Source of the DNA: Pseudomonas nitroreducens TX1
Lineage (GTDB): Bacteria; Pseudomonadota; Gammaproteobacteria; Pseudomonadales; Pseudomonadaceae
NCBI RefSeq assembly: GCF_000313755.1
Contig: NZ_AMZB01000118.1
Location: 1 to 64,000 of the forward strand
Direction of reading: 5' to 3'
DNA length: 64,000 nucleotides
Under the pieces are notes generated by a model that saw nothing but the letters and a program-made list of their open reading frames with translations, did not search any database and was not told the DNA's origin. Position numbers and translations under genes: made by a program. Below are positions 16,945-26,239 of this stretch, piece after piece. The first letter of the stretch is position 1; each line of letters begins with the position of its first letter.

Positions 16945-18294
16945 TCAGGTGGCGTCCGCGTGGCTCACCAGCCCCTTGATCACCACCGCGGCAGTGGCGA
17001 TGGCGGCGGGCACCATCAGCGCCGTCAGCACCTGCTCGAAATTCCAGCCCAGGCCCAGCAGGGTGGCACCGATCCAGGCACCGAGGATGGCGCCGAAACG
17101 GCCGATACCGAGCATCCAGGACACCCCGGTGGCGCGGCCCTGGGTCGGATAGAAGCGCGCCGCCAGCGACGGCATGGCCGACTGCGCGCCGTTCACGCAC
17201 ATGCCGGCGGCCAGTACCAGCGTCGCCAGCAGCGCCACGGTGCCCAGGCTCTGGCCAACGCAGTAGGCGAATATCCCCGCCAGGCAGTAGAAGATCCCAA
17301 TCACCTTGTGCGGATTGAAGCGGTCCATCGCCCACCCCACCGCCACCGAACTGAGCACCCCGCCAAGCTGGAACAGCGCGCCGATGAAGGCCGCCTGCTC
17401 CATGCTCGCGCCGGCGTCGCGCATCAGGGTCGGCAGCCAGCTGGTGAGCAGGTAGACGATCACCAGGCCCATGAAGTAGGTCAGCCACAGCAGCAGTGTT
17501 CCCGCGCTGTAGGTGCCGGCGAAGATAACCTTGAACACGTTGCGGCTCTGCACCGTCTTCTGCTCCGGCACGCTGAAGTCCCGCGCGGCGACCACCTCGG
17601 CCGGCGCAATGGGCGCCAGCACGCGCTTGACCTTGTCCGCGCCACGATTGCGCACCACCAGGAAACGCGCCGACTCCGGCAGCCAGACCAGCAGCACCAC
17701 CGCCAGTGCCAGCGGCAGCACGCCGCCGAGCAACAGCAGACTGTGCCAGCCGTAGGCCGGAATCAGCTTGGCGGAGACGAAGCCGCCCGAGGCCATGCCC
17801 AGGTTGAAGCCGCAGAACATGCTGGTCACCAGCAGCGACTTGAGGCGCTCGGGGGTGTATTCCGAGAGTAGCGTGGTGGCGTTGGGCATCGCCGCGCCCA
17901 GGCCGATGCCGGTCAACAGGCGCAGCGCCATCAGTTGTTCGAGGTTGCTGCTGTAGGCCGAGAGCAGGCTGAACAGGCCGAAGAGGAACACCGCCACCAC
18001 CAGCACGCCCTTGCGCCCGAAACGGTCCGCCAGCGGGCCGGAACCCAGGGCGCCGAACACCATGCCGATCAGCGCGGCGCTCATCACCGGGCCGAGGCTG
18101 GCGCGGTCGATGCCCCAGTCCTGGGTCAGAGCCGGGGCGATGAAGCCCATGGCAGCGGTATCCAGGCCGTCGAGGAAGACGATGAGGAAGCACAGCAGCA
18201 CGATGCGGTACTGGTACAGCGACAGCGGCTGGGCGTTGATGAAGGACTGAACGTCGAGGGTGCCGGCAGCGGGCACGTATGCGGAACTGGTCAT
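16945..18294 (-). CDS. pcaK: 4-hydroxybenzoate / protocatechuate transporter
   Basis: 449-residue aromatic acid:H+ symporter of the major facilitator family, the length of PcaK (448). The first membrane segment carries DGLDTAAMGFIAPAL, the DGxD motif of the family, and loop 2-3 has GPLADRFGRKG. About 12 membrane segments. The start MTSSAYVPAAG is chosen for AGGAAG 8 bases upstream and PcaK-like N-terminus (D-VQSFINAQPLSLYQYRIV); an ATG 49 codons upstream overlaps a Hfq/Crc-type motif. Upstream lies a PcaR box (18509-18517), so PcaR with beta-ketoadipate probably activates it. PcaK also serves chemotaxis to aromatic acids in P. putida. Confidence 0.88.
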   Translation of the reverse strand: MTSSAYVPAAGTLDVQSFINAQPLSLYQYRIVLLCFLIVFLDGLDTAAMGFIAPALTQDWGIDRASLGPVMSAALIGMVFGALGSGPLADRFGRKGVLVVAVFLFGLFSLLSAYSSNLEQLMALRLLTGIGLGAAMPNATTLLSEYTPERLKSLLVTSMFCGFNLGMASGGFVSAKLIPAYGWHSLLLLGGVLPLALAVVLLVWLPESARFLVVRNRGADKVKRVLAPIAPAEVVAARDFSVPEQKTVQSRNVFKVIFAGTYSAGTLLLWLTYFMGLVIVYLLTSWLPTLMRDAGASMEQAAFIGALFQLGGVLSSVAVGWAMDRFNPHKVIGIFYCLAGIFAYCVGQSLGTVALLATLVLAAGMCVNGAQSAMPSLAARFYPTQGRATGVSWMLGIGRFGAILGAWIGATLLGLGWNFEQVLTALMVPAAIATAAVVIKGLVSHADAT

Positions 18295-18440
18295 GCGAAA
18301 ACTTCCTGCGAAGGCGTCGTCGCGGAAAGGCCGGCTGCATCGCCCTGCACTCCCGCAAGCTGGACAGGAATGAGGCGCGAGCCGATGGTCGCACGGACCG
18401 GCGGATGGGGCAGGCATACAGGGGCCATGGCCGACGCTCA

Positions 18441-18448
18441 TTGTTGTT
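18441..18448 (-). promoter_or_regulatory. Hfq/Crc motif in the pcaK leader
   Basis: AACAACAA on the minus strand, about 150 nt upstream of the chosen pcaK start and immediately before an in-frame ATG at 18441. The distance is long, so either the leader is long or the true start is further upstream than chosen. Confidence 0.5.
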
Positions 18449-18508
18449 ATGGCCCGTCCGGCTGGACGGGTCGAGCCACAGTACGAAGAGACGCTCAGCC
18501 GTTCAATT

Positions 18509-18517
18509 CGATAATCG
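18509..18517. promoter_or_regulatory. PcaR box in the pcaK-kptA intergenic region
   Basis: CGATAATCG inside ATTCGATAATCGCGC, close to the 15-bp PcaR consensus GTTCGATAATCGCAC described for P. putida. It lies 215 bp before pcaK and 89 bp before the divergent kptA, and is the same core as the three copies before pcaR. Confidence 0.75.
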
Positions 18518-18605
18518 CGCCTGTGGGCGGTTAACGAACGGGATTACGGCACCCTGCCCGTCACTGGTTAGAATGCGCGCGCAACCTGCAGATTCAGAGG
18601 AAGAA

Positions 18606-19151
18606 ATGAACGACAACGAACGGAAATCGATCAGCAAATGGTTAGCGCTGATCCTGCGCCACAGCCCGGAAACAGCGGGCCTGACACTGGATGCCAATGG
18701 CTGGGTGACCGTCGACGAGCTCCTGCGCAAATCGGCCGACAAGGGGCATCGCTTCGACCGCGGGATGCTCGAAGAGGTCGTGGTCACCAACGACAAGCAG
18801 CGCTTCGCTTTGAGTGATGACGGCCTGCGCATCCGTGCCAACCAGGGCCATTCGGTCAACGTCGACCTGCAACTGGAACCTTGCGAGCCGCCGGAAGTGC
18901 TCTACCACGGTACGATTCCCGCCTCACTGGCGGCGATCATCCGTGACGGCCTGAAACCGATGAGCCGCCAGCACGTCCACTTGAGCGCCGACCGCGAGAC
19001 AGCCAATCGTGTTGGCTCGCGTCGCGGCAAGCCGACCCTCCTCGTGGTGCGCAGCGGCCAGATGTGGCGCGACGGCCACCGCTTCTATCGCTCGGCCAAT
19101 GGCGTGTGGCTGGCGGACGCCGTACCGCCCGCCTATCTGGAACAGCGCTGA
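18606..19151 (+). CDS. kptA: RNA 2'-phosphotransferase (KptA/Tpt1 family)
   Basis: 181-residue protein of normal KptA length. Tpt1-type enzymes move an internal 2'-phosphate from RNA to NAD+. The N-terminal winged-helix segment has S-K-WLALILRHSPE (the conserved R-H) and the C-terminal ADP-ribosyltransferase fold has YHGT, VHLS and the RR-GKPTLLVV segment with a final FYRS..GVWL region. GAGGAAGAA precedes the ATG. It lies between pcaK and pcaR with no evident metabolic link; its promoter region contains a PcaR box, which may matter only for pcaK. Confidence 0.92.
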   Translation: MNDNERKSISKWLALILRHSPETAGLTLDANGWVTVDELLRKSADKGHRFDRGMLEEVVVTNDKQRFALSDDGLRIRANQGHSVNVDLQLEPCEPPEVLYHGTIPASLAAIIRDGLKPMSRQHVHLSADRETANRVGSRRGKPTLLVVRSGQMWRDGHRFYRSANGVWLADAVPPAYLEQR

Positions 19152-19158
19152 GCGAAGC

Positions 19159-20001
19159 TCAATGGAACAGCCGCGTACCCAGCTCGCGGCTGGCTTCGAG
19201 CAGCACCGGCAGAAAGCGCGTTTCCAGCTCCTGGCGCGACACACGGCCAGCATGGGTGCCGACGTTCAGCGCAGCCAGTACCTGGCCGGCGGAATCCTTC
19301 AGCGGCACGGCGATGGAACGCAGGCCGACCTCCAGCTCCTGGTCGATGATCACCCACCCCTGCTGGCGAATCTCGGCGATGCTTGCACGAAGCATTTCCG
19401 GGGTGTGCACGGTGCGGCTGGTCTTCACCTGCAGGTCGGCGTGGGCCAGGTAGTCCTCGAGCGCGTCGTCGTTCAGCCCCGCGAGCAGGATGCGGCCCAT
19501 GGAGGTGCAGTAGGCCGGCAGGCGGCTGCCGACGCTCAGGTCCACCGAAATCAGGCGCTGCGGCGTGGCCGAACGGGCGATGTAGAGAATCTCGTCGCCT
19601 TCCAGCGTGGCCATCGAGCAGGCCTCGTGCAACTGTTCGCTGAGGCGGTCGAGGATCGGCTGGGCAGTGACCGCCAGCGGTGTCGAGGACAGATAGGCGT
19701 GGCCGAGGGTCAGCACCTTGGGCAGCAGCGAATAAGTGCGGCCATCGGAAGTCACATAGCCGAGCTTCATCAGCGTATGCAGGCAACGGCGCACGGCGGC
19801 GCGGGGGATCTCGGTACGGTGGCTGATCTGCGCAATGGTCAGGTGACGCTTGCGCTCCTGGAACGCGTGGATCACCGCCAGGCCGCGGGCCAGGGAGGTC
19901 ATGAAGTTCGGGTCACCGGTGAACGCCTCGATGCGCTTGGCGGGCGAAGCGATGATTGGCGGCGCGAGGGGTGGCAGGCTGGCACGGGGGGCGTCGGTCA
20001 T
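19159..20001 (-). CDS. pcaR: IclR-family regulator of the beta-ketoadipate pathway
   Basis: 280-residue IclR regulator. The N-terminal winged helix is at about residues 35-100 (SLARGLAVIHAFQERKRHLTIAQISHRTEIPRA as three segments), with the IclR effector domain behind it (R-SVGSRLPAYCTSMGRILLAG). PcaR/PobR-type IclR proteins of this form bind beta-ketoadipate and activate pca genes. The start at ATG 20001 has AGGA 9 bases upstream; its A is the last base of an AACAACAA motif. Three PcaR boxes lie at 20031-20081, implying autoregulation. Convergent with kptA (8 bp). Confidence 0.9.
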   Translation of the reverse strand: MTDAPRASLPPLAPPIIASPAKRIEAFTGDPNFMTSLARGLAVIHAFQERKRHLTIAQISHRTEIPRAAVRRCLHTLMKLGYVTSDGRTYSLLPKVLTLGHAYLSSTPLAVTAQPILDRLSEQLHEACSMATLEGDEILYIARSATPQRLISVDLSVGSRLPAYCTSMGRILLAGLNDDALEDYLAHADLQVKTSRTVHTPEMLRASIAEIRQQGWVIIDQELEVGLRSIAVPLKDSAGQVLAALNVGTHAGRVSRQELETRFLPVLLEASRELGTRLFH

Positions 20002-20008
20002 TGTTGTT
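20001..20008 (-). promoter_or_regulatory. Hfq/Crc motif overlapping the pcaR start codon
   Basis: AACAACAA on the minus strand, the last A being the A of the pcaR ATG. Hfq/Crc binding would block initiation directly. Confidence 0.6.
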
Positions 20009-20030
20009 GTCCTGGCAGGCGAATGCCGGG

Positions 20031-20081
20031 CGATTATCGACACGCACGGGCGATTATCGCAACACGAATGACCGATTATCG
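20031..20081. promoter_or_regulatory. Three PcaR boxes before pcaR
   Basis: Three exact CGATTATCG copies (20031-20039, 20051-20059, 20073-20081), spaced 20 and 22 bp, that is about two helical turns each. The reverse complement CGATAATCG is the core of the P. putida PcaR consensus. Position 30-80 bp before the pcaR ATG fits autorepression. Confidence 0.8.
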
Positions 20082-20124
20082 AACGGAGCTTAGCGCTTGC
20101 CGGGGAGGTCGCCTGCACGGCTCA

Positions 20125-20400
20125 TCCCTCTCCCCCGCCCTGGCTGCGCGCCCCGCTCGGAAGGGAGAGGGAGCCGCCCGTGCCAACGGACGCCATGGTT
20201 TCAGCCGATGCCGATCCAGTCCCCTCTCCCTTCAGGGAGAGGGCAAGCCCCCACAGCAGGCTAACGGACGGCGTAGGAGCGGGCTCCGTCCGCGATGGTT
20301 TTCCACGCGCACAACGGCGTCGAGGATTCGTTCGCGAGCACGCTCGCTCCTACGAAGAGCGCAACGGTGCCGGCCTGCAGGAGCGAGCTTGCTCGCGAAC
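20125..20400. repeat. Cluster of short Pseudomonas repeats
   Basis: The pcaR-zapE gap has no gene but several repeat families: a CTCTCCC..GGGAGAGG inverted pair at 20125-20171, a second CTCTCCCTTCAGGGAGAG hairpin at 20223-20241, a GTAGGAGCGGGCTCC REP at 20273-20295, and two GAGCGAGCTTGCTCGCGAAC-type REPs in opposite orientation at 20330-20353 and 20376-20400. Confidence 0.7.
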
Positions 20401-20419
20401 AACCCAGCACTGGGAATCC

Positions 20420-21517
20420 TCAGAGCGGCTCCAGCTTCAACTGCCGCAACCGGCTCAGCGTGCGCGAGAAGTCCAACGCTGCCCCACCCGCCGCCAGGTC
20501 CTCCAGCGACACCGTGGCGAACAGCTGCAGCTTGAGCTGGCGGTCATAGGCGATGTCGATGAAGTTGAGGAAACGCATGCTCACATCCGGCGGATAGTTC
20601 GCCAACGGGCCGAGGCCGCTCACCGCCATGCGCGGGTAATGCTCGATCAGCCACAGGTAGTCACTGGCCGAGCGCGGGCGTTCGAACATTTCGCTGAAAT
20701 CCATCCACGCACAATGATCGTCGTGGGCGTGCACCTTCAGCGGGTGATGATTGACGCTCAGCACCTCGTCGAACTTCGCGTCCGCCGCCAGTCCCAGCCG
20801 AGAGCCGATCAGATCACGGTCATCGGCGCGCGCGGGCCAGAGGAAGCTGCCCCACTCTTCCAGCGATGTGCTGTGCTCGCGGTAGTCCTGCCCGGCATCC
20901 ACGGAGATCACGTCGAAGCGTTTCTCGATCAGCTCGATGGCCGGGCGGAAGCGCTCGCGGTACAGCGGGTTCGGACAGAGGTTTTCCGGCTCGTAGTTGG
21001 ACGTACAGACCAGGCCTACGCCTTCATCCACCAGCACCCTCAGCATCCGCCCCAGCAGCATGGCGTCGCCGATGTCGTGCACATGGAATTCGTCGAAGCA
21101 CAGCAGCCTGGTTTCTTCGGCGATGGCGCGGGCCACGCGCACCAGTGGGTCGGACTGCCCGGTGATCGCCAGCATGCGCGACTGCAGTTCCTGCAGGAAG
21201 GCATGGAAGTGCACGCGGCGCTTGGCCTGGGTCGGCGCGGCGGCGAAGAACTGGTCCATGACAAAGCTCTTGCCGCGCCCTACCCCACCCCAGAGGTAGA
21301 CGCCCGCCACCGGCTTGCGCAGGAAGCCGTGGCGCCCGGCGAGGAAGTCGTCGAGCCAGGTGGCGAGGTGGCCCACCGCTGTGACCTGTGCATCGTCCGC
21401 CCGATAGCCGCGCTCATCGAGCGCGGCGGCAAAGTGCCGCCGGACGCGGTCGGCGACCGGTTCGGCGGATGTTTCCTGGAGTCGTGTGTCAGAAGTCAAA
21501 GAACACCGTTTCCGCAT
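20420..21517 (-). CDS. zapE: AFG1/ZapE-family ATPase
   Basis: 365-residue AAA-type P-loop ATPase of the AFG1/ZapE family. Walker A is GGVGRGKS (with the GVYLWGG lead typical of the family), Walker B is LLCFDEFHVHD, and the CTSNYEPENL and YREHSTS..W segments are family-specific. In E. coli ZapE interacts with FtsZ; other roles have been proposed, so the symbol marks family only. The start is unclear: ATG 21517 lies inside the 3' end of pcaG; TTG 21499 is another choice. Overlap with pcaG by 11-29 bases suggests translational coupling to pcaHG, an unusual partnership. Confidence 0.82.
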   Translation of the reverse strand: MRKRCSLTSDTRLQETSAEPVADRVRRHFAAALDERGYRADDAQVTAVGHLATWLDDFLAGRHGFLRKPVAGVYLWGGVGRGKSFVMDQFFAAAPTQAKRRVHFHAFLQELQSRMLAITGQSDPLVRVARAIAEETRLLCFDEFHVHDIGDAMLLGRMLRVLVDEGVGLVCTSNYEPENLCPNPLYRERFRPAIELIEKRFDVISVDAGQDYREHSTSLEEWGSFLWPARADDRDLIGSRLGLAADAKFDEVLSVNHHPLKVHAHDDHCAWMDFSEMFERPRSASDYLWLIEHYPRMAVSGLGPLANYPPDVSMRFLNFIDIAYDRQLKLQLFATVSLEDLAAGGAALDFSRTLSRLRQLKLEPL

Positions 21518-22094
21518 TTCCCTGGACGCGGATATCAAACCGATAAGCGAGCCTCCCGTCCACCTCGCAACGCTTTGCAATGAGGGTTTGCCGACGTTCG
21601 GGCTGCTCGATGCGGTTGAGCACCGGGTCCACCGCGTTCGCCTGCGCCTCGTCTTCGAAGTACAGGCGGGTCTGCAGATGAATGTTGATGCCACGGGCAA
21701 ACAGCGAGACGTTGACGTGCGGCGCCATGGGAACGCCCGAGGCGTTCTTTACCACTCCGGGCTTGATGGTCCGCACCTGCCACTCACCGGCGTCGAAGGT
21801 GGTGGCTGTCCGCCCGAAACCGTTGAAGGGCTTTTCCAGGTCGTAGGCAGCGTCATACACGCCTTCGTGATTTGCCTGCCACAGCTCCAGGAACGAATCG
21901 CGGATCAGGTGGCCGTTGCCGTCGTAGACGTGGCCAATCAGCAAAATGTGTTCGCCGGGCGCGCCGGGCTTGGCCATTTCACTCCAGATTTCCTGGTCAC
22001 GGGTCGGGTTGCCGGCGGCCGCCAGCGCAAGGCCGATGTGCACGTAGGGGCCGGCAGTCTGCGAAGGGGTTTCCGACAGCAGTTCAATGGGCAT
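21489..22094 (-). CDS. pcaG: Protocatechuate 3,4-dioxygenase alpha subunit
   Basis: 201-residue alpha subunit, normal length. It lacks the iron ligands, as expected, but contributes to the active-site cavity. Family motifs are the N-terminal ETPSQTAGPYVHIGL, the GHVYDGNG and DSFLELWQANHEG segments and the C-terminal DGRLAYRFDIRVQG. With PcaH it forms the (alpha-beta)n Fe(III) enzyme that cleaves protocatechuate to beta-carboxy-cis,cis-muconate. It follows pcaH by 12 bp and overlaps the zapE-like gene. Confidence 0.96.
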   Translation of the reverse strand: MPIELLSETPSQTAGPYVHIGLALAAAGNPTRDQEIWSEMAKPGAPGEHILLIGHVYDGNGHLIRDSFLELWQANHEGVYDAAYDLEKPFNGFGRTATTFDAGEWQVRTIKPGVVKNASGVPMAPHVNVSLFARGINIHLQTRLYFEDEAQANAVDPVLNRIEQPERRQTLIAKRCEVDGRLAYRFDIRVQGNAETVFFDF

Positions 22095-22106
22095 GGTCGG
22101 TCCTCC

Positions 22107-22826
22107 TCACTTGTTCTCGAAATGGGTCTTGCGCTGGCCGCGCAGCACGATGTCGAAGCGGTAGGCCAGGCAATCCATGGGATTGGCGTTGCCCATGTCC
22201 AGCTTGGCGATCAGGGTTTGCACCGCGTCCGGATTGGCGATGGACTTGACGATGGGGCACATCGGGATCAGCGGGTCACCCTCGAAGTACAGCTGGGTTA
22301 TCAGCCGGGTGGAGATCGACGGGCCGCTGATGGAGAAGTGCACGTGCGCCGGGCGCCAGTCGTTCGGACCGTTGCCCCACGGGTAGGGACCGGGCTTGAT
22401 GGTGCGGAAGATGTAGCGCCCTTCGCTGTCGGTCAGCGCGCGGCCGACACCGCCGAAGTTCGGGTCCAGCGGCGCCAGGTAGCGGTCGTTCTTGTGGCGA
22501 TAGCGGCCGCCGGCGTTGGCCTGCCACATCTCCACCAGGGTATGCGGCACGGGCTTGCCGTACTGGTCCATGACCCGGCCGGAAATCAGGATGCGCTCGC
22601 CGATCGGCAGGCCACCGTTGTTGAAGTTGAGCAGCAGGTCGTTGTCGTGCTCGCCCATCTTCAGGTGCGAGAAGTCCGGGCCGCTGGTTTCGGAGATCGA
22701 CTGCGGAATGCTCACCAGCGCCTGGCGCGGGGAGCGGGTGATAGACGTCTTGTAGTCGGGCGTGAGGGCTTTGGGGTGCCAGTTTCGGTCACGAATGACG
22801 AAGCGGCTGTTCTCCGCGTCGGACAT
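22107..22826 (-). CDS. pcaH: Protocatechuate 3,4-dioxygenase beta subunit
   Basis: 239-residue catalytic subunit. The four iron ligands are recognisable: Tyr in [14 protein letters not shown], Tyr in GPYPWGN, and the two His in AHVHFSI. First gene of pcaHG with a start ATG preceded by GAGGAG. The promoter region carries a perfect PcaQ-type palindrome 105 bp upstream. The gene follows pcaQ on the same strand, 118 bp after its stop. Confidence 0.96.
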   Translation of the reverse strand: MSDAENSRFVIRDRNWHPKALTPDYKTSITRSPRQALVSIPQSISETSGPDFSHLKMGEHDNDLLLNFNNGGLPIGERILISGRVMDQYGKPVPHTLVEMWQANAGGRYRHKNDRYLAPLDPNFGGVGRALTDSEGRYIFRTIKPGPYPWGNGPNDWRPAHVHFSISGPSISTRLITQLYFEGDPLIPMCPIVKSIANPDAVQTLIAKLDMGNANPMDCLAYRFDIVLRGQRKTHFENK

Positions 22827-22930
22827 GTCGGTCTCCTCTTGTTGGATTTATCGGAGCCTGTTGCATCAGGCAGTGCGACGGAGTGTCGCCCGCCCCCGCC
22901 CACGCCGAAAATTGAAAAGATGCCCGAAAA

Positions 22931-22950
22931 CCATAACCAAATGGTTATGG
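22931..22950. promoter_or_regulatory. PcaQ operator before pcaH
   Basis: Palindrome CCATAACC-AAAT-GGTTATGG with perfect 8-base arms. It contains ATACC-like LysR geometry and matches the ATAACC-N4-GGTTAA PcaQ box described in rhizobia almost exactly. It overlaps the last codons and stop of pcaQ and lies 105-124 bp before the pcaH ATG. Confidence 0.8.
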
Positions 22951-23874
22951 ATAACTTCCCTCTCGATACGCTTCCCCGACTTCCCGCAGCACCTCCAGGC
23001 ACCAGTGCGCGCCCAGGGAAAGCGGCAGCGTGGAATTGCTGCACACCCCCACTGAACCGCCCGGTTCCTGTACATCCAGCGGCAATTCGACCATCTCGCC
23101 GGAGCGCAGGTCCAGCCGCACCGAATCCAGCGGGGCGATCCACAGCGCATCGCTGCTCAGCACATAACGGCGGCTGAGTACGGTGGACAGGGTTTCCAGG
23201 CGGCGGCGCGGCTGGCCCAGGCCGCTCTGCACCAGCAGGCTGTCGGCGGACTTGCGGATGGTGGTACCGGCCAGCGGCAGCACCAGCGGCCAGTCGTCCA
23301 GCGCCGAGGGAGGCAGCGGACGCCCCACCAGCGGGTGCCCGGCGCGAGCCACCAGGGTCATGGACTCGCTGTACAGGTGCTCGAAGGCCAGGCCCTGGAT
23401 CTGCGGGCTTTCGGTCATGCGGCCGACCACCAGGTCCAGCTCACCCACCCGCAGTTGCGAGAGCAGATGCGCACTTGGCCCGGTGACCACACTGACCACC
23501 AGCGCCGGGTGGCGCTCGTGCAGGCGCCGCACCGTCTCCGGCATCAGCAGGCTTTCCACGGTGGAAAGCACGCCCAGGCGCACCGTACTGGAGGCGTATT
23601 CGCCGCCACGCAGGCTGTTCACCCCGTCACGCAGCGCCTGCACGCACGGGCCGGCATAACGCAGGAAGGCCACCCCCGCCTCGGTCAGGCTGGAGCCGCT
23701 CTTGCCGCGCTCGAACAAGCTGGCTTCAAGCAGGTCCTCCAGCTCCCGGAGCGTCTTCGAGATGGCCGGCTGGCTCACCGCCAGGGCGTCCGCCGCGCGG
23801 GCCAGGCTGCCCTGCCGCGCCACTTCGAGGAAACACACCAGGTGACGGAACTTGATACGCGAATCGATATTCAT
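22945..23874 (-). CDS. pcaQ: LysR-family regulator of protocatechuate genes
   Basis: 309-residue LysR regulator of PcaQ length. Starts MNIDSRIKFRHLVCFLEVARQGS, with the helix-turn-helix at about 22-42 (LARAADALAVSQPAISKTLRELE) and an FERGKSGSSLTEAG segment typical of PcaQ. PcaQ activates protocatechuate genes with beta-carboxymuconate as co-inducer. It lies directly upstream of pcaHG with the matching operator between, and 6 bp downstream of pobR, so pobR-pcaQ may be one unit. Unlike many LysR genes it is not divergent from its target. Confidence 0.9.
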   Translation of the reverse strand: MNIDSRIKFRHLVCFLEVARQGSLARAADALAVSQPAISKTLRELEDLLEASLFERGKSGSSLTEAGVAFLRYAGPCVQALRDGVNSLRGGEYASSTVRLGVLSTVESLLMPETVRRLHERHPALVVSVVTGPSAHLLSQLRVGELDLVVGRMTESPQIQGLAFEHLYSESMTLVARAGHPLVGRPLPPSALDDWPLVLPLAGTTIRKSADSLLVQSGLGQPRRRLETLSTVLSRRYVLSSDALWIAPLDSVRLDLRSGEMVELPLDVQEPGGSVGVCSNSTLPLSLGAHWCLEVLREVGEAYREGSYP

Positions 23875-23880
23875 GGCAGC

Positions 23881-24777
23881 TCAGCGCGGCTCGCGGAACG
23901 CGCGGGGCGAAACCCCGGCGTAGCGCTTGAAGAATCGGGAAAAGTAGGCCGGTTCGGAGAAGCCCAGGCTGTCCGACACCTGCTGGATGGTCATGGCTGT
24001 GTACACCAGGTTGCGCTTGGCCTCCAGCAACAGGCGCTGGTGGATCATCTGCAACGCCGACTGCCCGGCCAGGCGCCGGCACAGTGCATTGAGGTGCGCG
24101 GCGCTGATGCCCAGCGCCGCCGCGTAATGCTCGATGGGGCGGTGTTCGCGGAAATCCTGCTCCAGCAGACGGGAGAACGCATGCACATGCTCGACGCCGC
24201 GGTCCAACTGGCTGGCTTGCGCACGGGACAACTCGAGCGCCCGGCGGTTGAGCCAGACCAGCAGCATATTGAGCAGCGAGTGCAGCATCAGGTCCCGCCC
24301 CGGCGCCTGCTGGGCGTACTCGCGCTCGATGGACTCGAACAACGCATCCAGCTGGCCCTTGCCCGCGCCCACGGTGAAGCACGCCGGCTGCTCCAGTACC
24401 GGGCTCTGCAGCAGTCCGCCGAGTTGCTCGGCCAGCGGCAGGCCCATGCTCAGCACCCAGCCCTGCACATCCTCGGCAAAGCGAAAGCCATGCACCGCCA
24501 GCGCCGGCGTGACCTGCAGCGAAGCCTCGCGGACCGGCGTTACCCGCCCCTCGACTTCCAGCTCCGCTGCGCCGGACTGCACATAGAGCAGCTGCACCAG
24601 ATCGCCATGCCGATGCGGGCGGATTTCCCAGTCATGCAGGCGGCTGCGCGAGGCGATGGATTCGCAGTGGATCAGGTCCGGCGTCGGCCATACCGCCGTT
24701 TCGCCATACAGGCGGAACACCGGGACCGGCGTGTCAGCTTGTTGTTCGATCACCGCCCACATCCATGAAAAGTCCAA
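23881..24777 (-). CDS. pobR: AraC-family activator of pobA
   Basis: 298-residue AraC/XylS-type regulator. The N-terminal cupin-like effector domain has PHRHGDLVQLLYVQSG, and the C-terminal DNA-binding domain at about 195-295 has LGISAAHLNALCRRLAGQSA and IQQVSDSLGFSEPAYFSRFFKRYAGVSPRAFR. Divergent from pobA with 90 bp between starts, so it is very likely the 4-hydroxybenzoate-responsive PobR/PobC of pseudomonads. ATG 24777 is used; ATG 24762 is possible, and neither has a clear ribosome-binding site. Confidence 0.88.
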   Translation of the reverse strand: MDFSWMWAVIEQQADTPVPVFRLYGETAVWPTPDLIHCESIASRSRLHDWEIRPHRHGDLVQLLYVQSGAAELEVEGRVTPVREASLQVTPALAVHGFRFAEDVQGWVLSMGLPLAEQLGGLLQSPVLEQPACFTVGAGKGQLDALFESIEREYAQQAPGRDLMLHSLLNMLLVWLNRRALELSRAQASQLDRGVEHVHAFSRLLEQDFREHRPIEHYAAALGISAAHLNALCRRLAGQSALQMIHQRLLLEAKRNLVYTAMTIQQVSDSLGFSEPAYFSRFFKRYAGVSPRAFREPR

Positions 24778-24834
24778 GAAGACTGTTGGAAATTACCTTC
24801 AAAGGCCCTGCTCATCCACAAAAAATGCAGGTGA

Positions 24835-26052
<1,218 letters not shown>

Positions 26053-26070
26053 CGGCGTTTCCGCAAATCC

Positions 26071-26146
26071 GTAGGACGCATAACGCAACGGCGTTATCCG
26101 CCGCTCAGGAGCCGGCGGATCACCTGTTCCAGGTGATTCGCCCTAC
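26071..26146. repeat. Intergenic repeat of the GTAGG..GCATAACGC family
   Basis: GTAGGACGCATAACGC..GCGTTATCCGCC..CCTAC unit. A related copy lies at 31801-31872. Both begin with GTAGG and end with CTAC and carry internal palindromes. Confidence 0.6.
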
Positions 26147-26239
26147 GGATTTGCAGGAGCAAGCTCGCCCCTACGGAAAAGCCGGATCTATCCTTAACCT
26201 CCAGCCACGCCGCTCGCCGCGACACCGCCGGAGGCGACC

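Noticed and set aside
22792-22830. Possible Hfq/Crc motif in the pcaH leader (AACAAGAG)
   Set aside because: Fails the last AA of AANAANAA, so not counted.
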